NCBI GenBank assembly: GCA_036752465.1
Contig: DAIOSQ010000043.1
Span: 1 to 16,412, forward strand
DNA from: DAIOSQ01 sp036752465
GTDB taxonomy: Bacteria; Pseudomonadota; Gammaproteobacteria; Legionellales; Legionellaceae
Length of the DNA stretch: 16,412 nt
Direction: 5' to 3'
The notes under the pieces are model-generated. The model was not told where the DNA came from, ran no database searches, and saw only the letters and a list, made by a program, of their open reading frames with translations. Each line of letters begins with the position of its first letter. The stretch's first letter is position 1. Shown piece by piece: positions 1 through 7,977 of the stretch. The position numbers and the translations under genes are program-made.

Positions 1-1
1 C

Positions 2-622
2 AAGCAGCAAGCCAAGCCACATTTCATGTGTGCCAATGCGGTTGGTATTTATGGTCTACAACAACGCGACGACCTCACCAGCTTTGATGAAGACAGTCTG
101 ATTGACTACCATACGCCACGTGATTTTTTAAATGAAATAGGCATTCGTTGGCAAATGGCGTTGCAACCAGCGATTGACTATGGCATGCCAGTGACTTCAA
201 CCCGTTTTGGTGTTGTTTTACAAAAAGGGCAAGGCATGTTAAAGAAATTGCTGCCAAGTTTTAACTTAGGCTTGGGCAGCATTATTGGGGATGGTCAGCA
301 AACGCTTTCATGGATACATATTGAGGATGTCGTCGCTGGTATACAATTTCTTTTGCGTAATCCGACACTTACGGGTGCTGTTAATTTAACCGCGCCCAAC
401 CCGGTGAGTCAGTTACAATTTGCTCGTGTTTTAGCACAGTGTTTGCATCGTCCGTTGTTTTTGCATATGCCAGCGCGTGTTATTCATTGGTTATTTGGGG
501 AAATGGGTGATTGTTTATTGTTACAAGGACAGCGTGTCGTGCCCAAGCGCCTGCTGGCCGCAGGTTATACGTTCAAATATCCAGACTTGGTCAGTGCATT
601 ACAACAGGAGTTTGGTCGTTAA
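2..622 (+). CDS. TIGR01777/YfcH-type NAD(P)-dependent epimerase-like protein, 3' part
   Basis: This is the C-terminal two thirds of an extended short-chain dehydrogenase of the TIGR01777 (E. coli YfcH) family. The frame is open from base 2 and the first in-frame ATG at 26 lies inside the conserved core (CANAVGIYG, the usual SAVGYYG segment), so the true start and the Rossmann nucleotide-binding loop lie before the window. Visible family marks are TRFGVVL, the segment around SWIHIEDVV, the NLTAPNPV stretch, and the C-terminal DUF1731 domain (GEMGDCLLLQGQRVVPKRLL, then AGYTFKYPDL). The reaction of this family is not firmly known; related proteins modify nucleotide sugars. It ends 198 bases before surA. 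E. coli has lptD upstream of surA, so this neighbour differs. The family call is firm; the substrate is unknown. Confidence 0.9.
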   Translation, partial: KQQAKPHFMCANAVGIYGLQQRDDLTSFDEDSLIDYHTPRDFLNEIGIRWQMALQPAIDYGMPVTSTRFGVVLQKGQGMLKKLLPSFNLGLGSIIGDGQQTLSWIHIEDVVAGIQFLLRNPTLTGAVNLTAPNPVSQLQFARVLAQCLHRPLFLHMPARVIHWLFGEMGDCLLLQGQRVVPKRLLAAGYTFKYPDLVSALQQEFGR

Positions 623-820
623 CTGAACTGGCAAAAGCTGAATGAGGCGAGCGGGGTTGCTGCGATGGCGCGTGAAATGTGCAGTGCTCGTCAAAAAAGT
701 AAAAATCGCGTAGATTTTGTGATAAAATTTGGTCTGTGGGCATAACTAGGATCGTAGCTGACTTCGGCGTGAGCAGTTATCCTCAGGCAAATACATAGGA
801 TCCATACGAGGTGATATATC
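623..820. other. Intergenic region upstream of surA
   Basis: No convincing gene lies in these 198 bases. They hold a weak promoter candidate (717-746), a 6-bp inverted repeat (ATAACT 742-747, AGTTAT 775-780) that could fold in the surA leader, and a strong Shine-Dalgarno GAGGTGAT ending 5 bases before the surA ATG at 821. I see no intrinsic terminator (GC-rich hairpin plus T run) after the epimerase gene, so read-through into surA is possible. Confidence 0.5.
717..746 (+). promoter_or_regulatory. Weak sigma70-like promoter candidate for surA-pdxA-folA
   Basis: TTGTGA (717-722), an 18-base spacer and CATAAC (741-746) lie about 75 bases before the surA ATG. The -10 match is poor, so this is only the best candidate in the gap. 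Confidence 0.25.
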
Positions 821-2101
821 ATGTTAAAACGGATTGCCATGTTGCTGGCACTGTTGCCGGCATTGGTCCTGGCGCAGCCATTAGACAAAGTAGTTGCGGT
901 GGTCAATGATAATGTGATCACAGCCAGTGAGTTGGCTGCACAAGTTGCGTTGTTAACCCGTCAAATGCAAGCTAAGCAGCAGGCCTTGCCATCAGAAACA
1001 GCGCTTAAAAAGCAGGCGTTGCAGCATATGATTGATATGGATATACAACTGCAGCTTGCAAAAAATAATAACATGACGGTTGACAGTACCGAATTAAATG
1101 ACGCAATCGAAAGAATCGCCACCAATAATCACATAACCTTGGCGCAATTGCGCGCAGCGGTTGTCCAACAGGGTATGGATTGGGAGGCTTATCGGCAAAG
1201 TATTCGCAAGGAAATGTTGATTCAACAGATCCAGCAACGTGCGGTTGGCCAAGATATTACCGTCTCAGCTAAGCAGGTCGAGGACTATTTACAAACTGCG
1301 GCTAAAGAACTAAATACCCATGCTACTTACCGCTTGGAAAATATTGTCATTCCTTTGCCAGAGAAGGCCAGTGCAGAGCAAATCAAACGCGCTGAAAACA
1401 AGGCGCACACGTTGTTAAATAAAATTCACCATGGGGCCAATTTTAGTGAATTAGCGGGTACCGATGCGGATCACGAATTCGCTCTGGAACAAAATGATTT
1501 GGGCGAGCGACATTTAGCAGAGCTGCCAGAAGTATTTGCCAAGCAGGTGGTGACGATGAAAGTTGGTGATGTCGCCGGTCCAGTGCGTACTGGCAATGGT
1601 TTACAACTAATCCATTTGGCTGCCATGGTAGAAAATAATGAACATCATCAAGTGACCAAGACACATGTGCGGCATATTTTATTGAAACAAGCTGCCAGTG
1701 TGACCAATGATGAAGCGCAGAAACAAATTAACAATATCTATCAGCAACTTAAATCAGGTATTGATTTCGCCGACATGGCAAAGAAATACTCGCTTGATGT
1801 GGGCAGTGCTGAAAAAGGTGGCGATTTGGGTTGGGTGACTTCGGATGAATTAGTGCCTGAGTTTGTGAAAGTGATGGAGGCGTTGCCGGTTCATCAAGTG
1901 AGTCAACCGGTCAAGTCAATGTTTGGTTGGCATTTGATTGAAGTTCTCGAGCGAAAAGTGGTGGACGACTCCGAAGCTTTTAAAAAGCAGCAAGTGCACC
2001 TGCTGTTGCAGCAGAAAAAGTTAGCCGAGGCGGTGCAAAATTGGCAACAACATATGCGGGCAGAAGCCTATGTAAAAGTGCTAGATAAGGAGCTTGCGTG
2101 A
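821..2101 (+). CDS. surA: Periplasmic chaperone / peptidyl-prolyl isomerase SurA
   Basis: SurA is a periplasmic chaperone that escorts outer-membrane beta-barrel proteins to the Bam complex. The 426-residue product matches the usual length (E. coli 428). A signal peptide covers residues 1-18 with cleavage predicted after LVLA (mature start QPLDKVVAVVNDNVIT, the SurA N-terminal signature). The N-domain runs to about 165, the first parvulin domain is about 170-268, the second about 280-378, followed by the C-terminal helix. The second parvulin domain is canonical (VRHILLK at 283-289, GGDLGW at 333-338, FGWHLIEV at 368-375). The first lacks the GGDLGW motif and is probably a weak or inactive isomerase, as in E. 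coli SurA. The start is fixed by the signal peptide and the GAGGTGAT ribosome site. Its stop overlaps the pdxA start (GTGA), implying translational coupling. Confidence 0.97.
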   Translation: MLKRIAMLLALLPALVLAQPLDKVVAVVNDNVITASELAAQVALLTRQMQAKQQALPSETALKKQALQHMIDMDIQLQLAKNNNMTVDSTELNDAIERIATNNHITLAQLRAAVVQQGMDWEAYRQSIRKEMLIQQIQQRAVGQDITVSAKQVEDYLQTAAKELNTHATYRLENIVIPLPEKASAEQIKRAENKAHTLLNKIHHGANFSELAGTDADHEFALEQNDLGERHLAELPEVFAKQVVTMKVGDVAGPVRTGNGLQLIHLAAMVENNEHHQVTKTHVRHILLKQAASVTNDEAQKQINNIYQQLKSGIDFADMAKKYSLDVGSAEKGGDLGWVTSDELVPEFVKVMEALPVHQVSQPVKSMFGWHLIEVLERKVVDDSEAFKKQQVHLLLQQKKLAEAVQNWQQHMRAEAYVKVLDKELA

Positions 2102-3069
2102 AGCCTATTTTGGTAACCAGCGGTGAACCGGCTGGTATAGGCCCTGATTTATGTCTTGCGTTAGCTGGTAGCGACATCCCTTTGGTTGTCTATGGTGATT
2201 TGCAATTATTGCAGGCAAGAGCTATTCAATTAGCCAAACCGATTGTGTTTGTGCCATATCAGCCCGGTAGTGCGCCTACGCACAAGCTAAACCACTTAAC
2301 TGTCTTATCATCTGCTTGTTTAAAGAGCGCGCATCCTGGTGTGTTAAATCCAGATAATGCCGCCTATGTGATACAGATGTTAACGGATGCGGTGGCTCGA
2401 TGTCAGCAGCAAGAATTTGCTGCGTTGGTGACGGCTCCGGTGCATAAAGGGGTACTGAATGATGCTGGGTTTGCCTTCACTGGACACACTGAGTTTTTAG
2501 CAGGCTTATGTGGCGTATCACAAGTGGTTATGTTACTGGCAAGCAGCGCGCTGAAAATGGCACTGCTCACGACCCATGTGCCCTTATCCAAAGTGCCAGC
2601 GCTGATTACCACCGAGCGCCTATTAAGCGTGCTGCGGTTATTATACCAAGGTCTGCAGCGTGATTTTGCAATCACTAGCCCTAAGATATTTGTTGCTGGA
2701 CTTAACCCACATGCGGGCGAATCTGGTCACTTAGGTGATGAGGAAATAACCATCATAAGCCCGGCAATAAAAATTTTGCAACAACAGGGGCTTGATGTTA
2801 TTGGACCCTTGCCAGCAGATACTTTATTTACGCCGTCATATTGTCAACAGGCAGATGCTTTTGTGGCGATGTATCACGATCAAGGCTTACCCGTATTGAA
2901 GTATGCTGCGTTTGGTCGAGCCGTGAATGTCACGCTTGGGTTGCCTATTGTTAGAACCTCAGTTGATCATGGCACTGCGCTGTCGCTGGCGGCTTCAGGA
3001 ACAGCTGATCCGGGCAGCTTATTCTCCGCCATCCAGATGGCGCAGGATATTGTAGCGAGACGGACATGA
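2098..3069 (+). CDS. pdxA: 4-hydroxythreonine-4-phosphate dehydrogenase PdxA
   Basis: PdxA oxidises 4-phosphohydroxy-L-threonine with NAD to 3-amino-1-hydroxyacetone 1-phosphate in the DXP-dependent pathway of pyridoxal phosphate synthesis, in the cytoplasm. The 323-residue length is close to the E. coli enzyme (329). Signatures seen are the N-terminal TSGEPAGIGPDL, TAPVHKG (112-118), GHTEF (129-133), and the three metal-ligand histidines His160 (TTHVPL), His205 (NPHAGE) and His260 (YHDQG), equivalent to E. coli 166, 211 and 266. The start is GTG at 2098, overlapping the surA stop by 4 bases; the stop overlaps the folA ATG by 4 bases (ATGA). The surA-pdxA pairing is the same as in E. coli. 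No key residue is missing. Confidence 0.97.
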   Translation: MKPILVTSGEPAGIGPDLCLALAGSDIPLVVYGDLQLLQARAIQLAKPIVFVPYQPGSAPTHKLNHLTVLSSACLKSAHPGVLNPDNAAYVIQMLTDAVARCQQQEFAALVTAPVHKGVLNDAGFAFTGHTEFLAGLCGVSQVVMLLASSALKMALLTTHVPLSKVPALITTERLLSVLRLLYQGLQRDFAITSPKIFVAGLNPHAGESGHLGDEEITIISPAIKILQQQGLDVIGPLPADTLFTPSYCQQADAFVAMYHDQGLPVLKYAAFGRAVNVTLGLPIVRTSVDHGTALSLAASGTADPGSLFSAIQMAQDIVARRT

Positions 3070-3611
3070 CTCAAGTTAGTTTGGTGGTAGCAGTTGATGA
3101 AGCCAGCGGGATTGGCTTTAATAATCAATTGTTGTGTTATTTGCCGCGTGATTTGCAACATTTCAAAGCATTGACGGTGGGAAAAGCGGTTATCATGGGT
3201 CGTAAAACCTTTCAATCTATTGGTAAGCCTTTGTCCATGCGTGTCAATCTAGTACTCACCCGTCAAGTCGGCACTGCGGAGGGGGCGGAGCGGCTCACCA
3301 ACGCAGAGTTATCCGCAGAAGCAGGTGTTTTGCGGCTGCCTTCCTTGGAGGAAGCTTTACGTTTGTGCCAAGATCTAACGGAAGTGATGATCATTGGTGG
3401 CGCGCAAATTTATCAACAGGCCTTGCCTATAGCTGATTGTGTGTACATGACGCGGATTCACCACCGTTTTCAGGCAGATGTTTTCTTCCCCCTGCTTGCC
3501 GAGCATGAGTGGCACTGTGCAGAGTGCGTGCAGCATGCCGCGGATGAAAAAAATGCTTACGCGTTTTCATTTTGCCGTTATGTTCGGCTGCTTGCTTCGC
3601 CACAGCCATAA
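3066..3611 (+). CDS. folA: Dihydrofolate reductase FolA
   Basis: DHFR reduces dihydrofolate to tetrahydrofolate with NADPH and is the target of trimethoprim. The product has 181 residues against 159 in E. coli; the extra length lies mainly in a loop at about 68-88 and at the C-terminus. Conserved residues: catalytic Asp29 (E. coli Asp27) in LPRDLQHFK, Thr48 in MGRKTF, Arg59 (E. coli Arg57), the glycine pair in IIGGAQIY (109-116), and FFP near 140. Oddity: the position of the near-invariant Trp22 of E. coli is Cys24 here, and the neighbouring residues differ as well (LLCYLP against MPWNLP). The ATG overlaps the pdxA stop, making it the last gene of surA-pdxA-folA. In E. coli folA lies next to apaH; here it directly follows pdxA. 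It converges on the RND gene with a 24-base gap in which I see no clear terminator. Confidence 0.95.
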   Translation: MTQVSLVVAVDEASGIGFNNQLLCYLPRDLQHFKALTVGKAVIMGRKTFQSIGKPLSMRVNLVLTRQVGTAEGAERLTNAELSAEAGVLRLPSLEEALRLCQDLTEVMIIGGAQIYQQALPIADCVYMTRIHHRFQADVFFPLLAEHEWHCAECVQHAADEKNAYAFSFCRYVRLLASPQP

Positions 3612-3635
3612 GTGTGCTTACTGCAACGGTTCGCT

Positions 3636-6600
3636 TTATTTGTTGGTCTGCGGATGGTTGTCAGCAAGTGGCTTTTTAGATTTGGCGAGTTTTGAATGCT
3701 GCATGACGATGACAAAGAAGATCGGTACCAATATTGTGGCCAAAAAGGTCGATCCTATCATACCACCGATGATGCCGGTGCCAACTGAGTGCTGTGAGTT
3801 AGCCCCTGCGCCCGTCGCGGTTACCAGCGACACGCTGCCCAAAATAAAAGCGAATGAGGTCATTAAAATAGGTCGGAACCTAACTTTTGCCGCATACACA
3901 GCCGCTTCTATCAAGGTGATATCTTCATGTTTGAATTTGTCTAACGCGTATTCCAAAATTAGGATCACATTTTTTGCCGACAAGCCAATCAAGGTTAACA
4001 AGCTGATTTGGAAATATATATCACTGGGCATGTTAAATACATATAAGGTCAGCATGGCGCCAAACAAGGCACAGGGCAATAATAAAATAACCACAGTAGG
4101 CAATAGCCATAATTCATATAAACCGCATAAGATAAGAAAAACCATGAGGATGCCTAGTGAGCACGCAATTACCGATTGATTCCCAGCAAGGGCTTCCTGG
4201 TAGGCCGGGCCAAACCAAGAGATGGCATATTTATTGCCCAGGACGATAGGAACTGCAGCACGGATTGCATTCATCACCTCTCCCTCGGTATACCCGCCAG
4301 CTTGATTGGGATTGACCACAATTTGACTGGCTAAAAAATCGTTAATTCGGGTAACCACCTCTGGGCCTGTTTGGTATTTAAGGTCGACCAAACTACCCAG
4401 AGGAATCATGGTGCCATCCTTAGCTTTGACATAGATCGTTTCAAGCCGTTCAGGGGCATTGCGGAAGCGATATTGTCCTTGCAAAATCACCCAGTACAAA
4501 TCATTCCACATGGTAAAGTAATTAACATAATAGTTGCCGTAGGATGCTTGTAACGCATAAAAAACATCGCTGTATTTTACTCCATAAAGATACGTTTTTT
4601 GGGCGTCTATATCCACATAGAGTTCCGGTGTATTGATATCATAGAACTGCTGTGCGCTCAAAACGGCTGGATAATGTGATTCTAAATACGCAATGAGCTT
4701 GACGGAGTCGCGATAAATTGTTTTTGGGTCGTTAGGCTGTCTGGCTTGTAAATAAAAAGTCACCCCCCCGGTAGGACTCATGCCACGGATAGGTGGTTGA
4801 TTGTAGGCGAGGCTGACAACGTTTTTATTTTCGTTATCGATTTTTTTGACCGCGGCAATGGCATCATTCACGCTGTGGTGTTGGCCAGGACGCTCATCGT
4901 ACGGTTTCAAAATAACACTCATGGTCGCTGTGTTGGTCTTGTTGGTACTGTTGTCAGCGATATCGTTACCGACAAAAATGGCAATGCGGTCGACATATGG
5001 CAAGGCTAATATTTGTTTGGCAACTTTCTTGGCCTCTTGCATGACATAGTCCAAAGATCCTCCAGACACAACCCGAACTTGGTTATAAAAATAGCCCATA
5101 TCTTCCAGGGGGATTAGGCCTGTGGGCACTCGAAAGAACAAAATAGTCAAGGCTATGCAAATGCTCAGCCAAGCGAGTACGGTCTTGCGCATGTTTTGCA
5201 TCGTCCAGCCTACTATGGAAACATAAAGCGCGCTGACACGTTCCAAGCCGGCATCGAATTTTCTGAATATTATATTTTTGGTTTCTTTTTTGCGATTGTT
5301 TTTCATGAATATGGCGCACAAGGTTGGCGTGAGGGTCAACGCAACAATGCCAGACAAGGTCACAGAAACGGCGATAGTTATTGCAAACTGTTGCATTAAT
5401 GTTCCACTGAACCCGCCCAAAAAGGCAACCGGGACAAACACAGCGTTTAACACCATCACAATCGCGATCACGGGTGCGGCCACTTCTTCCATGGTTGCAA
5501 TAGCTGCTTCAGTGGCACTGACCTGTTGCTCTTGCATGATTCTGTCGACAGACTCTAAAACAATGATTGCATCGTCTACCACAATACCGACAGCCAGCAC
5601 CATGCCAAACAAGGTCATGGTATTGATGGAAAAACCAAACAGATGGATGAACGCAAACGTGCCGACAATTGAAACTGGAATTGCCAAAATAGGAATAATG
5701 GTTCCACGAAGATTTTGTATAAACATTATGATTACAAAAAACACCAACACAAAGGCGGTCAGTAAGGTCGAGATTACCGCTTTTACCGAATCAACAATAA
5801 AGCCTGATGAGTCATAGTGAAAATAATATGTGATGTCCTTCGGCATGAATTTTGCGGCTTCTTGCAGCGCCTTGGCAACCTTACTCTTAACCAGAATCTG
5901 ATTGGCACTGGGCGTGCTGTACAGCATCAAAGCGGTTGCGTAATGAGGTTCCAGCTGGGGATCTTTGCCCTTTTTAAGTAAATAGTAGTAGTTCGTATAG
6001 GCTTGCGCGTCCAACTTAATGTCGGCGATATCCTCTAGTTTGACAATTTGCACCCCGTTTTGGCTTGCTCGAATGACTGTTTTTTTAAGTTGCGCAATAT
6101 TTTGGTAATAACCTGGTGGGTTAAGCACAAAGTTGTATCGTTGATGCCCACTCATGGGCTCCATTGCATTTTGACCAATGGCGTATTGCTGGTTTTGATC
6201 CTGCACAGCAGCGATGATATCTTTGGTGCTGACTTGATAATAGCTCATTTTATTGGTATCTAAGATGGCACGCAGTGCAAATGCGCGTTGTCCCTGAATA
6301 TATACCACACCAATGCCAGGTATCTGTTCAATTAAAGGATAGACATAGCGTTGGACATAATTGCTGATGTAATTAGCATCTGGATATCCGCTTTTAGAAT
6401 AAAAAGGAATGACTAAGAATAGATCTGGGTTTATTTGCCTTAGGGTAATCCCTTGTTGCTGCACTTGGTAGGGTAATTCGGGCATAGCGGTGCTGATTCT
6501 GTTGAGCACATCCGCTTCCACGCTGTTTAAGTCCGTGCCAACGTCAAAATAAATGTTTAACGTATAGGTACTATTGCCATTCGCTGAGGATGATTGCATA

Positions 6601-6833
6601 TATATCATGTGCGCCACACCGGACATTTGATCCTCTATCGGTGCGGCAACCGCATTGGCGATGGCTTCGCTGTTAGCACCAGGAAAAACCGCGGTCAAAC
6701 TGATACATGGCGGGACAATATTGGGATACTGTGCGACTGGAGTGCAAAAAATTGCAGTTGTGCCCGCTATCAAAATAACTAAGGCTATGACCGTTGATAA
6801 CACGGGTCGCAGAATAAAAAAACGACAAAACAC
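3636..6833 (-). CDS. RND-family (HAE1/AcrB-like) inner-membrane multidrug efflux transporter
   Basis: A 1065-residue proton-driven RND pump expected to work as a trimer in the inner membrane with the fusion protein and outer-membrane factor encoded just upstream. The N-terminus (MFCRFFILRPVLSTVIAL) is the classic RND first membrane segment. The proton-relay pair in TM4 is present as Asp420-Asp421 (GIVVDDAIIVLE), and the matching lysine in the C-terminal half lies in GLSAKNVILILEYA. Two large periplasmic porter loops (about 30-345 and 560-870) and the second membrane half are intact. The start is GTG at 6833, set by alignment to the family and by an AGGA site inside the end of the previous gene; only 4 bases separate it from that stop. 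The substrate cannot be read from sequence; the HAE1 type usually exports drugs, detergents or bile salts. Family call firm, gene name not assigned. Confidence 0.95.
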   Translation of the reverse strand: MFCRFFILRPVLSTVIALVILIAGTTAIFCTPVAQYPNIVPPCISLTAVFPGANSEAIANAVAAPIEDQMSGVAHMIYMQSSSANGNSTYTLNIYFDVGTDLNSVEADVLNRISTAMPELPYQVQQQGITLRQINPDLFLVIPFYSKSGYPDANYISNYVQRYVYPLIEQIPGIGVVYIQGQRAFALRAILDTNKMSYYQVSTKDIIAAVQDQNQQYAIGQNAMEPMSGHQRYNFVLNPPGYYQNIAQLKKTVIRASQNGVQIVKLEDIADIKLDAQAYTNYYYLLKKGKDPQLEPHYATALMLYSTPSANQILVKSKVAKALQEAAKFMPKDITYYFHYDSSGFIVDSVKAVISTLLTAFVLVFFVIIMFIQNLRGTIIPILAIPVSIVGTFAFIHLFGFSINTMTLFGMVLAVGIVVDDAIIVLESVDRIMQEQQVSATEAAIATMEEVAAPVIAIVMVLNAVFVPVAFLGGFSGTLMQQFAITIAVSVTLSGIVALTLTPTLCAIFMKNNRKKETKNIIFRKFDAGLERVSALYVSIVGWTMQNMRKTVLAWLSICIALTILFFRVPTGLIPLEDMGYFYNQVRVVSGGSLDYVMQEAKKVAKQILALPYVDRIAIFVGNDIADNSTNKTNTATMSVILKPYDERPGQHHSVNDAIAAVKKIDNENKNVVSLAYNQPPIRGMSPTGGVTFYLQARQPNDPKTIYRDSVKLIAYLESHYPAVLSAQQFYDINTPELYVDIDAQKTYLYGVKYSDVFYALQASYGNYYVNYFTMWNDLYWVILQGQYRFRNAPERLETIYVKAKDGTMIPLGSLVDLKYQTGPEVVTRINDFLASQIVVNPNQAGGYTEGEVMNAIRAAVPIVLGNKYAISWFGPAYQEALAGNQSVIACSLGILMVFLILCGLYELWLLPTVVILLLPCALFGAMLTLYVFNMPSDIYFQISLLTLIGLSAKNVILILEYALDKFKHEDITLIEAAVYAAKVRFRPILMTSFAFILGSVSLVTATGAGANSQHSVGTGIIGGMIGSTFLATILVPIFFVIVMQHSKLAKSKKPLADNHPQTNK

Positions 6834-6837
6834 GGTT

Positions 6838-7968
6838 TTATGTCCTCATCACGTGATCAATAACCACTTTTTGACCATTATTAATACGCGTGTTTCCTGC
6901 CACAACAACAGTATCATGTTCGTACAGTCCTTGTGTAATCATCCACAGCTTCTCATTGTACATTTTTCCTGTTTTTACGTAGCGTTTGTGTGCTATATTA
7001 TTTTTTACCACATAGACAAATGGCCCTAAATCATCGTACATCACAGCTTCTTGGGGCAGGCTAAACATGCGCAAATAACGGATGCCGTTGATATAGACGG
7101 TAACATATTGACCGGACAGCAATTTGTTTTGTAACAAGCGATTATCGACATAGGCGCGCATGTTCCATGCGCCATTGGCTAGACCGATACGGGTGTCAGT
7201 AAATTCGACATACCCTGAATCGCGAATGATTTTGCCGTTAGCCAGCTCTATATCGACGCGGAAAGTATTATTTTCCGGAATAGCCAAAATCTTGTTGAGC
7301 ACGCCATCTTCAATATCCAAGCGTTGTCCTTCTGGCATAGAAAAAAGCAAATACATTTGGTTAACGGAGTTGATGTCGTTTAACACGGTTTGAAAAGCGG
7401 TGACCATTGTGCCCACCGTGACCAAACGTTCGGCTATATACCCGTCCGCTGGCGAACGTACCAAACAATATTTCAAACTCAATTTGGTACGGCCAATGTT
7501 CGCTTTATCGGTTTTGACATCGCCCAGCGCTGCTTTATATTGAATGCGTGCATTTTCTACATCTTGGGTGGATACAGCGTTATAGCGGTATAAGCGCACA
7601 TAGCGATTGTAAATATAGCGGTAGTTATTTAATGCTGCTTGGTCTTTGATTAATTGCCCTTGGTATGCTTTTAATTTCCATTCGTAAGGTCTTGGATCGA
7701 TCATATACAGTGGTTGACCTTTTTTGACATAGCTGCCTTCCGTGTAATATTGTTTAAATAAAGCGCCACTGATCCGCGGAATGACTTGGTAATCGATTAC
7801 CCCTTGTACCATGGCTGGGTAATTTAAAGCGTACGGTATGGTATGGGTTTGCACTTGCGTCACATCGACATGTGAAAGTGCATCATCTGCATGCCGTGGT
7901 TGGTGACATCCCGCTAGCAGGATGATGCCTAGAAAAAGGCTACATAGGCCTGTTTGATATGGTTTCAT
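6838..7968 (-). CDS. Efflux RND transporter periplasmic adaptor (membrane fusion lipoprotein)
   Basis: A 376-residue adaptor of the HlyD/AcrA type that links the RND pump to the outer-membrane channel. The N-terminus carries a lipoprotein signal with lipobox LLAGC, lipidated Cys21, so it should be anchored in the inner membrane. The first half of the lipoyl domain lies at about 58-98 (IPRISGALF, then GSYVKKGQPLYMIDPRPYE), an alpha-helical hairpin spans about 100-165, and the second lipoyl half follows (VRSPADGYIAE). The remainder is the beta-barrel and membrane-proximal domain. It is 9 bases after the outer-membrane factor gene and 4 bases before the RND gene, so the three are one transcription unit. 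No clear Shine-Dalgarno precedes its ATG, suggesting re-initiation from the upstream gene. Confidence 0.94.
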   Translation of the reverse strand: MKPYQTGLCSLFLGIILLAGCHQPRHADDALSHVDVTQVQTHTIPYALNYPAMVQGVIDYQVIPRISGALFKQYYTEGSYVKKGQPLYMIDPRPYEWKLKAYQGQLIKDQAALNNYRYIYNRYVRLYRYNAVSTQDVENARIQYKAALGDVKTDKANIGRTKLSLKYCLVRSPADGYIAERLVTVGTMVTAFQTVLNDINSVNQMYLLFSMPEGQRLDIEDGVLNKILAIPENNTFRVDIELANGKIIRDSGYVEFTDTRIGLANGAWNMRAYVDNRLLQNKLLSGQYVTVYINGIRYLRMFSLPQEAVMYDDLGPFVYVVKNNIAHKRYVKTGKMYNEKLWMITQGLYEHDTVVVAGNTRINNGQKVVIDHVMRT

Positions 7969-7977
7969 ATGTCATGG

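Noticed and set aside
691..921. 76-codon minus-strand frame over the surA promoter region
   Set aside because: It overlaps the surA signal-peptide coding region in antisense and has no support.
3478..4179. Long plus-strand frame (233 codons) opposite the RND gene end
   Set aside because: It starts inside folA and runs antisense to well-conserved RND sequence; its translation is low-complexity shadow text.
5278..5817. 179-codon plus-strand frame opposite the RND pump
   Set aside because: Thr/Ile/Met-rich antisense shadow of the conserved membrane segments including the DD motif.
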